From the NCBI GenBank assembly GCA_041583495.1, contig JBFHFS010000004.1:1-64000 (forward strand): a stretch of 64,000 nucleotides of DNA, in the 5' to 3' direction. This document shows, one piece after another, positions 44,885 to 53,008 of the stretch. The position numbers were made by a program, and so were the translations under genes. Under the pieces are notes generated by a model, which saw only the letters and a program-made list of their open reading frames with translations, ran no database searches and was not told where the DNA came from. The stretch comes from JBFHFS01 sp041583495. Its GTDB lineage: Bacteria > Bacteroidota > Bacteroidia > Bacteroidales > Marinilabiliaceae. Positions within the stretch are counted from its first letter, which is position 1, and the number at the start of each line of letters is the position of its first letter.

Positions 44885-45120
44885 AGGCAGGCTACCGAAA
44901 AAAAGTCGGGACAGGTTACCCGCCCTCTGAGAGTAAAATATTTTCGGATGGGATTTGTGAATTTGGGTAACCCAACGGGTTTGAAACCAAAATGAGAGGA
45001 AAGGCAGAAATTGAGGACATGGATTAAATTATCAAATTTTGGTGCCTGGAGCGAGCGCCCCAATTAAAAAAGTAAATGCCCGAATCCCTGGCCATAGTAC
45101 ATGATAAAAACATAAAAAAC
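44885..45120. other. 236-bp leader before the ABC uptake genes
   Basis: No gene. The sequence contains several small inverted repeats (gggtaaccc, and ggtgc...gcgcc at about 45042) and might fold as an RNA leader. I see no match to a cobalamin, Moco or other known riboswitch core, so regulation is only a possibility. Confidence 0.3.
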
Positions 45121-46113
45121 ATGGAAAAAACATTGATTATCATTTTGTTGGTGGTGTCTGTCAGGCTTTCAGCCGCCACCATCACCGACATGGCAGGCCG
45201 AAAGATTACCATTCCGGATAAAATCGAGCGGGTTCTGCCATACGATGCCAAAATATCTATTTTGCTTTTTCCGGTGGCAGCCGAAATAATGGTGGCCAAA
45301 GCCCTGGTTCCCGGCAGCAAAAAATATCCGTATATGGCCAGTTCTTATGGTCAGATGCCGGAAGTGGATATCAGGAACATTGAAGAGGTACTGGTCAAAA
45401 AACCCCAGCTAATCATTGCGGGCACTTATTCAAATTCTGATAACTACGAAAGGCTCGAAAATTTACAGAAACGGACCCGTATTCCGGTGGTTGTGGTCGA
45501 CTTATCCCTAAGCAGCCTCGATAAAACCTATGCGTTTTTGGGGGAGATTTTAGGGAACAAAGAACAGTGTTTAGCCTGCGCCACCTTTTTACAGGCCATT
45601 TACAGGGATACAGAGGCTTTGATGGTTAACCATCCGCTATCGGATGTAGGCGTCTATTACACCCTGGGATTGTCCGGCTTAATAACCGACCCTCCCGGTT
45701 CGCAGCACACCGAGGTGTTGGATTACCTGAAATTGGACAATGTGGCAAAGGTGCCCACGCCTACAGGGGGCCATGCCACAGTAAATATGGAGCAGGTGTT
45801 GATCTGGGATCCGGATTACATCTTGTGTGCCGGATTTAAAGGGGATAAAAATGCCTATGCTTCCATTACCCGGGAAAATAAGTGGGCAAACATCGCAGCG
45901 GTAAAAAACAGTCGCGTGTACAAAGTACCCTCCCAGCCCTTTGGCTGGTTCGATCATCCGCCCACCGTTAACCGCATCCCGGGAATTATATGGTTATGTG
46001 AAGTGTTTTACCAATTACCCCCCGACCTGGCGCAGGAGCAGGTCAGGGCCTTCTACAAACTCTTTTACAGGTATGAACTCACTGCTGAAGAATACCAAAT
46101 GTTATTTCAATGA
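45121..46113 (+). CDS. Periplasmic metal/metallophore-binding protein (FepB/BtuF-like)
   Basis: 330 residues from ATG 45121, which gives the signal peptide MEKTLIIILLVVSVRLSAA; the longer frame from 45076 lacks one. The TroA/BtuF-type fold is marked by ITDMAGRKITIPDKIERVL at the start, EVDIRNIEEVLVKKPQLIIAG and the helix with NREN...WANIAAVKNSRVYKVP, typical for class III binding proteins of FecB type. It should carry a metal chelate from the TonB receptor to the permease. The next gene overlaps it by four bases (ATGA). Specificity could be siderophore, haem or an oxyanion such as molybdate (MolA type). Confidence 0.85.
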   Translation: MEKTLIIILLVVSVRLSAATITDMAGRKITIPDKIERVLPYDAKISILLFPVAAEIMVAKALVPGSKKYPYMASSYGQMPEVDIRNIEEVLVKKPQLIIAGTYSNSDNYERLENLQKRTRIPVVVVDLSLSSLDKTYAFLGEILGNKEQCLACATFLQAIYRDTEALMVNHPLSDVGVYYTLGLSGLITDPPGSQHTEVLDYLKLDNVAKVPTPTGGHATVNMEQVLIWDPDYILCAGFKGDKNAYASITRENKWANIAAVKNSRVYKVPSQPFGWFDHPPTVNRIPGIIWLCEVFYQLPPDLAQEQVRAFYKLFYRYELTAEEYQMLFQ

Positions 46114-47129
46114 TTATGCATCCAAAAGCCATCCCATCCATTTTTCTTTTGCTGGCAGTGTTTACCCTGCTGTTGGTCCCTTTTTCGCTGATGCTGGGTC
46201 GATACCCTGTGTTGATGAGTGATTTGTGGCAATTGGGGCAATCCTTCTTCTCTTCGGGAAAAGAGATTCTCCCACAAATAAAGATTGTGCTTATTGATAT
46301 TCGGTTGCCCCGGGTACTGGCTGCTTTCTTAGTGGGTGGAACTCTCTCAATTACAGGAGCGACCTATCAGGGAATGTTCCGTAACCCTATGGTGTCGCCA
46401 TCTATCCTGGGGGTGTCGGCAGGAGCCGGATTTGGAGCCGCCCTGGCCATATTGATGGGCTTTAGTGCCATTATGCTGCAGGCCTCGGCTTTTGTTTTTG
46501 GGGTGGGGGCCGTGGTGGCGGTTTATGCCATTAGTCTGGCTACGGGTAAGAAACACGAAAAATGCCTTACCCTGATCCTTTCGGGAATGATTGTGGCCAC
46601 CGTTTTTTCAGCACTGATCTCGGTGCTTAAATATGTGGCCGATCCCGACGATGCCCTCCCATCCATTGTATACTGGCTTATGGGCGGCTTATCGGAAATC
46701 GGGATGGGCGACCTGGGTTTTATCGCGGTGGTGGCCATTTCCGGCTTAGTCGTTTTAACGTTTTATGGGTGGCAATTAGATATGCTGTCCTTTGGCGACG
46801 ATGAAGCTAAAACCATGGGCATTGACGTTGAGAAACTTCGATTCATCGTCATTACGCTGGCTACCCTGATGACTGCCTCGGCCGTCAGCATTAGTGGCAT
46901 TATTGGATGGGTGGGATTGGTAATCCCTCATATCGCCCGCCTGTTGGTCGGTTCAAAAAACAGCGTTTTGCTGCCGGCCTCTTTTTTTATCGGAGGGTTG
47001 TTCCTGTTGATGGTCGACGACTTAAGCCGGACCCTGTCGGCCATGGAAATCCCGCTGGGCATCACAACTTCTCTCATCGGAGCCCCTTTCTTCATATTTA
47101 TATTAATGAGAACGTCAAAAAAGCATTAG
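46110..47129 (+). CDS. FecCD-family ABC permease
   Basis: 339 residues with about ten membrane helices; family phrases LLVPFSLMLGRYPV, DIRLPRVLAAFLVGGTLSITGATYQGMFRNPMVSPSILGVSAGAGFGA (given here only as landmarks LPRVLAAFLVGG and GVSAGAGFGA) and MGIDVEKLRF plus VISGIIGWVGLVIPHIARLLVG-type end. These are typical of BtuC/FecD permeases. It works with the binding protein upstream and the ATPase downstream, all tightly spaced: 4-bp overlap before it and 2 bp after it. The full set is binding protein, permease and ATPase for one substrate. Confidence 0.93.
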   Translation: MIMHPKAIPSIFLLLAVFTLLLVPFSLMLGRYPVLMSDLWQLGQSFFSSGKEILPQIKIVLIDIRLPRVLAAFLVGGTLSITGATYQGMFRNPMVSPSILGVSAGAGFGAALAILMGFSAIMLQASAFVFGVGAVVAVYAISLATGKKHEKCLTLILSGMIVATVFSALISVLKYVADPDDALPSIVYWLMGGLSEIGMGDLGFIAVVAISGLVVLTFYGWQLDMLSFGDDEAKTMGIDVEKLRFIVITLATLMTASAVSISGIIGWVGLVIPHIARLLVGSKNSVLLPASFFIGGLFLLMVDDLSRTLSAMEIPLGITTSLIGAPFFIFILMRTSKKH

Positions 47130-47131
47130 CC

Positions 47132-47908
47132 ATGATAACCTTAAATGATCTTAGCTGCGGTTACGGGAATAAAAAGATCCTTACCGGACTAAATTTGACC
47201 CTGAAGGAAGGTCAATTGACCTGTCTTATCGGCAAAAATGGCGTAGGTAAGACCACCTTGTTTAAAACCCTCTTAGGTCTGATCCCGGCAATAGGGGGAC
47301 AAATATGCATTGATGGCCGGCAAATACAATCCTTTTCCTGTTCCCAATTAGCCAGGCAAATAAGCTATGTGCCTCAGGCTCACGGAACCCCTTTCCCCTT
47401 TAGTGTGCTCGATGTGGTTTTAATGGGGCAATACGTTCATACCTCCGGCTTTTGGGGGAAGCCCAAAAAACAAAATCTCGACATGGCCATGGAAAGCATT
47501 CACTCTTTGGGTATTGAAGCATTAGCGCATACAAAATTTTCCCGGATCAGCGGGGGTGAAAAACAGATGGTGCTTATTGCCCGGGCCATGGCACAACAGC
47601 CACGGTTTATTGCCATGGATGAACCCACCGCCAATCTCGATCTGGGGAATCAGGTTCGTGTACTCAAAGTGGCTCAAATACTCAAAGAAAAGGGCTACGG
47701 GGTGATCATGAATACACATTCGCCCCAACAGGCGCTTCAGTTTGCCGACAACCTGGTAATGTTGAAAAAAGGTGGAGTTGCGCATGTGGGCATGCCTTCC
47801 GAAATACTTCAGCCCGACACCCTTTCGGAGTTATATAAAATCCCGGTTGAATTGGTGGAGGCGCAAACGTCGACCGGAGAATCACGAAAAATATTGTTAA
47901 CGCTATAA
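47132..47908 (+). CDS. FecE/BtuD-like ABC transporter ATPase
   Basis: 258 residues from ATG 47132; a longer frame to 46907 runs through the permease gene and is a shadow. It has Walker A GKNGVGKTT, the Q-loop YVPQAHGTPFPFSVLDVVLM, the signature ISGGEKQ and Walker B FIAMDEPTANLDLG, followed by the H-loop MNTHSPQQAL, in the order usual for FepC/BtuD-type ATPases. It powers the preceding FecCD permease and follows it by only 2 bp. The next gene starts 9 bp later. Confidence 0.95.
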   Translation: MITLNDLSCGYGNKKILTGLNLTLKEGQLTCLIGKNGVGKTTLFKTLLGLIPAIGGQICIDGRQIQSFSCSQLARQISYVPQAHGTPFPFSVLDVVLMGQYVHTSGFWGKPKKQNLDMAMESIHSLGIEALAHTKFSRISGGEKQMVLIARAMAQQPRFIAMDEPTANLDLGNQVRVLKVAQILKEKGYGVIMNTHSPQQALQFADNLVMLKKGGVAHVGMPSEILQPDTLSELYKIPVELVEAQTSTGESRKILLTL

Positions 47909-47916
47909 CCCACACA

Positions 47917-49131
47917 ATGATTACAGGGACCGAAAATTTATTGCAAATAGCCCAAATGGATAAGGCGTTTTTGGCGCTCTTCGAGAATCATGGACTCGGG
48001 AAATATTTTAAACCCGAAAACCTGGAGAAGATAGGGCGTTTTACGCGTCTGAAAACCTTGTTGGAAGCCAATCATCTGGATGCTGAATCGTTCATTGCCT
48101 CTTTAAATAAGTTACATCACCAGGCCTCCGGGGCAAAAGTTCAGGATATCACCCATCCTGAGAACCTTCATTTTTCAGCCATGTTGCCCTGCGGCTTACG
48201 TAATCCATTTAAGGAATTTGTGGATTCGTATCTTAGGGATAACCTTTCTGATTTCGAGTCCCTGAACTATTTAATTGAGGGCAATGTGAACCACGAATTA
48301 TCCTATTATCCTTTGCTCGATCATATTAAAAATGCCAACGAGTTACCCGATATCATTATGGCATCGGATGTAAATAACTTTTTTCATCGGCCCTTTATGG
48401 AGCGATTTATCCATGCCGGGGTCTTTGAGACTTTTCAGCCTGGGGGTCTCAATCCTTATCTGGAAAAGGCCGGCTATGCCGACCCCGAAAAACATTTCAC
48501 CATGTACACCGCCAATATGTTGGTGATAGTGGTGGATAAAGAAAAACTGGGCGATAGAAAGATGCCCGTGAAATGGGTCGACTTACTCAGCCCGGAGTTT
48601 GAAAACGATATTATCATGCGGGGGGAAGACGACTTTTTTTGCAATGCCATCATGCTGCCTTTTTATAAGGATTACGGGATGGAAGCCATCCGCCGTTTGG
48701 CAAAAAACATAAAAAAGGGATTGCATCCTGCCGAAATGGTAAAGCTGGCAGGTAAAGACAGCGACGAGGGGGCGGCGGTTTATTTAATGCCCTGGTTCTT
48801 CTCTAAACGGATTAATAACCAAAAAGCAGAGGTGATATGGCCGGTCGATGGCGCCATTGCCAGTCCGGTGTTCTTATTGGTGAAGAAAGATAAAATAGAA
48901 CAACATCGTAAGATTCTGGATTTCTTGTTCAGCAAGGCCACTGGCGAATTGTTAACCGGCCGGTTTTTCCCAGCTACCCGCCCGGAGGTGGCCAATGATC
49001 ATTTTCCTCCGGCTGTAAAATGGCTCGGCTGGGACTTTTTGAACAGAACCGATATCGGAAAATTAAAAGAGGAGATGCGAATCGAATTTATGAAGATATG
49101 GGATCCAAACCATAACCTAAAAAGCATATGA
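47917..49131 (+). CDS. Binding-protein-like protein with DUF1858-like N-terminus and no signal peptide
   Basis: 404 residues. The first 60 (MDKAFLALFENHGLGKYFKP, LKTLLEANHLDAESFIASLN) resemble the small helical DUF1858/ScdA-type domain. The remainder has the periplasmic-binding-protein type II look of iron(III)-binding proteins (LPDIIMASDVNNFFHRPFME; MPVKWVDLLSPEFENDIIM; ASPVFLLVKKDKIEQHRKIL). The N-terminus has no signal peptide or membrane segment, so it may work in the cytoplasm as a metal chaperone rather than in transport. Its stop overlaps the next start by four bases. The function is inferred and uncertain. Confidence 0.65.
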   Translation: MITGTENLLQIAQMDKAFLALFENHGLGKYFKPENLEKIGRFTRLKTLLEANHLDAESFIASLNKLHHQASGAKVQDITHPENLHFSAMLPCGLRNPFKEFVDSYLRDNLSDFESLNYLIEGNVNHELSYYPLLDHIKNANELPDIIMASDVNNFFHRPFMERFIHAGVFETFQPGGLNPYLEKAGYADPEKHFTMYTANMLVIVVDKEKLGDRKMPVKWVDLLSPEFENDIIMRGEDDFFCNAIMLPFYKDYGMEAIRRLAKNIKKGLHPAEMVKLAGKDSDEGAAVYLMPWFFSKRINNQKAEVIWPVDGAIASPVFLLVKKDKIEQHRKILDFLFSKATGELLTGRFFPATRPEVANDHFPPAVKWLGWDFLNRTDIGKLKEEMRIEFMKIWDPNHNLKSI

Positions 49132-49634
49132 ACCCAATTATTAAACTTGCCTGCATTGGTCTGATAAAGACGCCACATAAAAGCATGGCCAATATGCCCA
49201 TACAACCCATTGGGGCAGGGGGGATAAAAGGATGCATTGAACTGAACCCTGCCTATGCCCCGGGATTAACCGATATTGAAGGCTTTTCTCATCTTATCCT
49301 CCTTTATTATTTGCATGAGGCAAAGGGTTATAGCCTTATGGTGAAGCCTTTTATGGATGATAAGACACATGGTGTATTTGCCACCCGGGCCCCCAGGCGT
49401 CCCTCGCCGATAGGATTATCAACCGTTCGATTAATCAGCGTTGAAGAGAATAAGATATACTTTGAAGGGGCCGATATGCTGGATGGGACGCCGCTGATGG
49501 ATATTAAACCCTTTTTCAGACAAATAGATAACCGGATGGATGCCCTAAGCGGATGGCTTGATCAAAGGCCGGACTCCATCGTGGAAAACACCCTGTCAGA
49601 CACCCGATTTATCACTTCAACGGAGCAACCATGA
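49128..49634 (+). CDS. TrmO/TsaA-family protein
   Basis: 168 residues with the TrmO (YaeB/VirR-like) fold: IKLACIGLIKTPHKSMANMP, GLTDIEGFSHLILLYYLHEA, and the conserved block GVFATRAPRRPSPIGLSTVRL followed by DGTPLMDIKPFF. E. coli TrmO methylates the t6A base in tRNA-Thr using SAM. In this gene neighbourhood, between a binding-protein-like gene and a GTPase, another role (methylation of a metal ligand or tRNA) cannot be excluded. It overlaps both neighbours by four bases. Confidence 0.85.
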   Translation: MNPIIKLACIGLIKTPHKSMANMPIQPIGAGGIKGCIELNPAYAPGLTDIEGFSHLILLYYLHEAKGYSLMVKPFMDDKTHGVFATRAPRRPSPIGLSTVRLISVEENKIYFEGADMLDGTPLMDIKPFFRQIDNRMDALSGWLDQRPDSIVENTLSDTRFITSTEQP

Positions 49635-50317
49635 CCAGACTAATCACCATCGCCGGTCCCCCATCGTCGGGCAAAACATCTGTTATCATAAAGATGATTG
49701 AGAGTATGTCTCACCTTAAAGAAGCTTGTGGGGTGGTTAAGTTCGATTGTCTGAGTTCGCTTGATGAAGAGCAATACCTTAAAAATGGCATTTCCGCAAA
49801 AACAGGTCTGGCAGGGAATTTATGTCCCGATCATTATTTTATCTCCAACATTGAGGCTTGCTTTTCCTGGGCTAAGGCACATGGTTTTTCAACCCTGATA
49901 ACAGAAAGTGCCGGGCTTTGCAACCGTTGTTCTCCGCACCTAAAGGAAGTGCTGGCGGTTTGTGTCCTCGATAATTTGAGCGGCATCAATACCCCGTTAA
50001 AAACAGGGCCCATGGTAAAAATGGCCGATGTAGTGGTGGTAACCAAAAGCGATTTGGTGTCGCAGGCTGAGCGGGAGGTGTTTGGCTTTAAAATTCAACA
50101 GGTCAACTCAAAATGCAAGGTGTTATTCATTAACGGCATCACAGGGCAGGGGGCCGACCGTTTAGCCATCCTGGCCACTTCGGCAAAAGCCTTTTCTACC
50201 ACCGAAAATTTGAAGCTCCGTTTTTCGATGCCGGCCGCCCTTTGTTCCTATTGTTTGGGGGAGACCCGCGTAGGCAAAGACTTTCAGATAGGCCTTAACC
50301 GTAAAATAAAATTATAA
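49631..50317 (+). CDS. HypB/UreG/CobW-type (G3E) GTPase, metal-insertion-like
   Basis: 228 residues. The P-loop is GPPSSGKTS near the start, and VVVTKSDLV supplies the nucleotide-specific (N/T)KxD element, preceded by metal-related cysteines such as CNRCSP and a final CSYCLGETRVG. G3E GTPases of this type (HypB, UreG, CooC-like) insert Ni, Co or other metals into enzymes or carry a metal. The start overlaps the preceding gene (ATGA). Here it may help to deliver a metal such as Mo or Fe into nitrogenase assembly; this is inference from position. Confidence 0.75.
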   Translation: MTRLITIAGPPSSGKTSVIIKMIESMSHLKEACGVVKFDCLSSLDEEQYLKNGISAKTGLAGNLCPDHYFISNIEACFSWAKAHGFSTLITESAGLCNRCSPHLKEVLAVCVLDNLSGINTPLKTGPMVKMADVVVVTKSDLVSQAEREVFGFKIQQVNSKCKVLFINGITGQGADRLAILATSAKAFSTTENLKLRFSMPAALCSYCLGETRVGKDFQIGLNRKIKL

Positions 50318-50358
50318 TCTTAACCGTAACCCCTGCCTTCCGGAAAACCCAAAATAGT

Positions 50359-51390
50359 ATGCCTAAAGATATATTACATAAACCGCTCAATGAACTCATT
50401 AAGGCACATCCTCTCTTAGCCGACTTTTTTGCCTCGTTTAATTTGGATACAACGTGCGAAGAAAGATCATTTACCCGGTTGGTCGATTCCTTAGGGGATT
50501 CCTTTTGGGAAGATAAGGGGACCGGCAGAGTTGAAATGACCCAATTGTTTACCGACTTTTTTGAGGGAATGCACGTCCTGGAAAAACCCACAAAAGTGGA
50601 AACCCTCGAGGTGCTTTCGGGCCTTAATAAATGCGGGCAACCCGAGAGTTGCAATCTTCATCTGAAACCCGGAGAAATAACCTGTATTGTAGGTCCTACC
50701 GGTTCGGGAAAAAGCCGTTTGTTGGCCGACATAGAGTGGTTAGCCAGAGGGGATACACCTACCAAACGAAGCGTATTGATAAATGGACAAACGGCAGATG
50801 ATACTACCCTGGCGCAGTTTGGGGGAAAGTTAATAGCCCAGATAACACAAAACATGAATTTTGTGCTGGATATGGATGTGGAGAGCTTTCTTTTGCTCCA
50901 TGCCCAAAGTCGTTTTATACCCAACGCTCTTCAGTCCGTAAGGGAGGTTATTGAATTGGCCAACGAACTTTCCGGTGAAGCTTTCGGGCCTTCCACGCCC
51001 GTGACTTTTTTAAGTGGGGGACAATCGCGTGCACTGATGATTGCCGATGTGGCCTGTATAGGGCAGGCGCCCATTGTGTTAATTGATGAAATTGAAAATG
51101 CCGGGGTGAATAAAAAGAAAGCACTTGATTTACTGGTAAATAAAGAAAAGATTGTCCTGATGGCCACCCACGACCCGCTATTGATATTATTGGCCGATAA
51201 AAGGGTGGTAATAAAGAATGGGGGCATGCATCAGGTAATAAAAACCAATACCCTGGAGAAATCGCTCTACCATGATCTGGAAAAGTTGGACAATTTGATA
51301 CAGCACACGAAGGACTTTTTTAGAGATGGAAACGAATTATCTAAAGGCAATGAGTTGGAATTAAACAAATTAAGATGGCAGAATTGTTGA
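50359..51390 (+). CDS. Unusual ABC-type ATPase with N-terminal ScdA/DUF1858-like domain
   Basis: 343 residues. The first 75 (PLNELIKAHPLLADFFASFN, FTRLVDSLGDSFWED) resemble the DUF1858/ScdA-type domain also seen in the gene two places upstream. The ATPase domain follows with Walker A GPTGSGKSRLL, signature FLSGGQSRALMI, Walker B PIVLIDEIENAG and H-loop MATHDPLLI. There is no permease partner next to it, so it may be a cytosolic ATPase rather than an importer. It precedes a ModE-like gene, overlapping by 16 bp. Its role could be metal-centre delivery. Confidence 0.75.
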   Translation: MPKDILHKPLNELIKAHPLLADFFASFNLDTTCEERSFTRLVDSLGDSFWEDKGTGRVEMTQLFTDFFEGMHVLEKPTKVETLEVLSGLNKCGQPESCNLHLKPGEITCIVGPTGSGKSRLLADIEWLARGDTPTKRSVLINGQTADDTTLAQFGGKLIAQITQNMNFVLDMDVESFLLLHAQSRFIPNALQSVREVIELANELSGEAFGPSTPVTFLSGGQSRALMIADVACIGQAPIVLIDEIENAGVNKKKALDLLVNKEKIVLMATHDPLLILLADKRVVIKNGGMHQVIKTNTLEKSLYHDLEKLDNLIQHTKDFFRDGNELSKGNELELNKLRWQNC

Positions 51391-51713
51391 TAAAAGGAAG
51401 CTTTAAGATCGAAACCTCCAGTGGTTTTGTGATTCATCCAAAAGTAATTGAGTTGTTGAGAGAAGTTGAGGGAACCGGGTCATTAAATTCGGCGGTTTCC
51501 AATATCGGAATGTCATACTCTTATGCCTGGAATATGATTAACAAAACCAACTGTAAGCTGGAAGCTCCTCTTATTGTTTCCCGAAGGGGTGGAAATGGAG
51601 GTGGCCTGGCGAAATTAACCGAGGCGGGGACCAAATTGCTCAAATATTGCGATAAGCTGGAGAAAGATTTTAATGATTTTGTGGGCCTTCATGTCGTGAA
51701 GCTGAAGCTTTAG
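51375..51713 (+). CDS. ModE-like winged-helix regulator, DNA-binding domain only
   Basis: 112 residues comprising only the N-terminal winged helix of ModE (molybdate-dependent regulator): LRXXE-type start FVIHPKVIELLREVEGTGSL, recognition helix AVSNIGMSYSYAWNMINKTN, and RRGGNGGGLAKLTEAGTKLLK. The C-terminal molybdate-binding (Mop) domain is missing, as in some short ModE-type proteins. It likely regulates molybdate/metal uptake or nif genes. The start overlaps the preceding gene by 16 bp, so it is translated from the same message. Confidence 0.85.
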   Translation: MAELLIKGSFKIETSSGFVIHPKVIELLREVEGTGSLNSAVSNIGMSYSYAWNMINKTNCKLEAPLIVSRRGGNGGGLAKLTEAGTKLLKYCDKLEKDFNDFVGLHVVKLKL

Positions 51714-51923
51714 GGTCTGAGAATTCCCCGGCGCTCTACCCAAAACCTTGAATTTTTCTTTTCCGGTGCTTTTTTTCCTTCAAAATAGGGCATCATCCAT
51801 TAAAACCTGAACAAGCCAGGAAGCCGTCCCATTTTTTCATTTTTGAAAATTCACCCTCCTTTTTTTACATTTTAGTAAAAGGGGGTATTTGTTATTCTTC
51901 TGACAATAAGAAAGATGTGGTTC

Positions 51924-51939
51924 TGGCATCAGATGTGCG
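51924..51939 (+). promoter_or_regulatory. Weak sigma-54-like promoter match
   Basis: The sequence tggcatcagatgtgcg has GG and GC separated by ten bases as in the -24/-12 consensus TGGCAC-N5-TTGC, but the -12 half is imperfect. It is 440 bp before the NifX-like gene. Sigma-54 promoters drive nif genes in many bacteria, so I record it with low confidence. Confidence 0.15.
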
Positions 51940-52052
51940 GTGTTGTTCTTAAACAGATATGGGGGTGTTGAGAATAAAGATGTTTGAGAGGAAACGAACC
52001 CCTAAAATTCGGAGCAGGAGATGAAAAAAGGATCTCACATCAATGGAGAGTA

Positions 52053-52110
52053 AACATTGAACATTGATTATTGAACATTGATAATTGAACATTGAATATT
52101 GAACATTGAG
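52053..52110. repeat. ATTGAACA/ATTGAATA short tandem repeats, left half
   Basis: About seven 8-bp units of the type attgaaca or attgaata, with slight changes (attgatta, ttgataatt). The same repeat continues at 52248 after a palindromic element. Such arrays occur in Bacteroidota intergenic regions and probably have no coding role. Confidence 0.8.
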
Positions 52111-52113
52111 TCC

Positions 52114-52242
52114 ACTCCGAAAAGCTGGATTTCATTGATTTTCAATTTTTTTACCCCTAACCCCTTGAGGGGAACCGGTTGAAAATCAATGAAATAATAA
52201 AGCCTTCTCAAGAGAGATTAGAAATGTTTTATTTTTCGGAGT
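52114..52242. mobile_element. 129-bp palindromic MITE-like element splitting the repeat array
   Basis: Outer inverted ends actccgaaaa (52114) and ttttcggagt (52233-52242), plus an inner perfect 17-bp inverted pair, atttcattgattttcaa (52129-52145) and ttgaaaatcaatgaaat (52179-52195), around a C-rich/G-rich core (acccctaaccccttgagggg). No ORF is present. The element sits between two halves of one short-repeat array, as if inserted there. Class unknown; it might also fold as an RNA. Confidence 0.6.
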
Positions 52243-52247
52243 AGCCT

Positions 52248-52316
52248 CAATATCGATAATTGAATATTGAACATTGAACATTGAATATTGAACATTGAAT
52301 ATTCAATATTCAAAAC
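52248..52316. repeat. ATTGAACA/ATTGAATA short tandem repeats, right half
   Basis: About eight units of attgaata/attgaaca, ending in the palindrome ttgaatattcaa. It is the continuation of the array at 52053. Confidence 0.8.
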
Positions 52317-52341
52317 AGAACATCCAGTAGAGGTTTAAATT

Positions 52342-52349
52342 TAGTTTTG
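52342..52349 (+). promoter_or_regulatory. Possible Bacteroidota -7 box (TAnnTTTG) for the nifX-like operon
   Basis: The sequence tagttttg fits TAnnTTTG exactly and lies 33 bp before ATG 52383. No clear -33 TTTG box is seen at the right spacing, so the call is tentative. Confidence 0.3.
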
Positions 52350-52382
52350 AAAGAAATATGCGAATCAAAAAAATAGAAACGT

Positions 52383-52775
52383 ATGAAAATTATTTTTCCG
52401 GTAGTCGATAATTTTAGGGGACGATATACCATATCCCCAAGTTTTGTGCAATCTGACTTTATTTGTTTTTATGATTCTGAAAAGCAATCATTTGAATGGA
52501 TGGCAGCCAAAGAAATAACCCTCAGAGCGGGAAACCTGAGTGTGGCTTTAAAACAAAAAGGGGTGAGGGGCACCATCTGTACCCATATGTCATTAATGGC
52601 TTTAAACCTGTTTGTTGAGAGTGGGTTTACGGTGTATAAAGGGAAGGGAACCAATGTAAAAGAGAATGTTGATGCATTCATTAATCATAAGCTGGAACCT
52701 TTTACCCCACTTGACTCGTTGGCATCGGACGCTTGCCTGGGATCATGTAGCTCTTGTGGTTCAACCTGCAAATAG
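52383..52775 (+). CDS. NifX/NafY-type dinitrogenase iron-molybdenum cofactor biosynthesis protein
   Basis: 130 residues with the NifB/NifX/NafY-type FeMo-cofactor-binding fold: MKIIFPVVDNFRGRYTISPS at the start, the middle ALKQKGVRGTICTHMSLMALN and the strand TVYKGKGTNVKENVDAFINH. A C-terminal cysteine-rich tail (CLGSCSSCGSTC) is extra and could bind metal or an Fe-S cluster. NifX-type proteins carry the NifB product or FeMo-co precursors between NifB and NifEN. It is transcribed away from the nif operon but close to it, beginning a run of four small genes. Confidence 0.88.
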   Translation: MKIIFPVVDNFRGRYTISPSFVQSDFICFYDSEKQSFEWMAAKEITLRAGNLSVALKQKGVRGTICTHMSLMALNLFVESGFTVYKGKGTNVKENVDAFINHKLEPFTPLDSLASDACLGSCSSCGSTCK

Positions 52776-52781
52776 AATATT

Positions 52782-53003
52782 ATGGCCATAGGAAAAGCAA
52801 TACATTTTGTAAGGCAAATAAGGGATAATGACCGGTTGCGCCGGGCATGTTACCATTGTGAGTCAAAAGAGGTGGTAATGGAACAAAACGGCTTTAATGA
52901 AGTAGAGTTTGAGAATGCCATCAATATGCAGCTGGTGAAATGTCAGACCTACGAAGAAGCCGATGTGGTACAACAAATAAAAATGTGGTTTGCACTGCTA
53001 TAA
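52782..53003 (+). CDS. Nif11-domain-like small protein
   Basis: 73 residues. The first 50 follow the Nif11 pattern: AIHFVRQIRDNDRLRRACYH (helix with a D-x-x-L-R pair), then a short turn and GFNEVEFENAINMQLVKCQT. Nif11 domains were first seen beside nif genes and as leader parts of natural-product precursors. No C-terminal leader-peptide core is evident, so I read it as a nif-linked small protein. It follows the NifX-like gene by 6 bp and precedes the next by 5 bp, so the four genes form an operon. Confidence 0.6.
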   Translation: MAIGKAIHFVRQIRDNDRLRRACYHCESKEVVMEQNGFNEVEFENAINMQLVKCQTYEEADVVQQIKMWFALL

Positions 53004-53008
53004 ATTAG

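Noticed and set aside
44885..45120. Cobalamin or Moco riboswitch before the ABC uptake genes
   Set aside because: Only small inverted repeats are seen; none of the conserved core sequences of these riboswitches is present.
46907..47131. N-terminal extension of the FecE-like ATPase
   Set aside because: The extension lies entirely over the permease gene in another frame; the ABC fold starts at ATG 47132.
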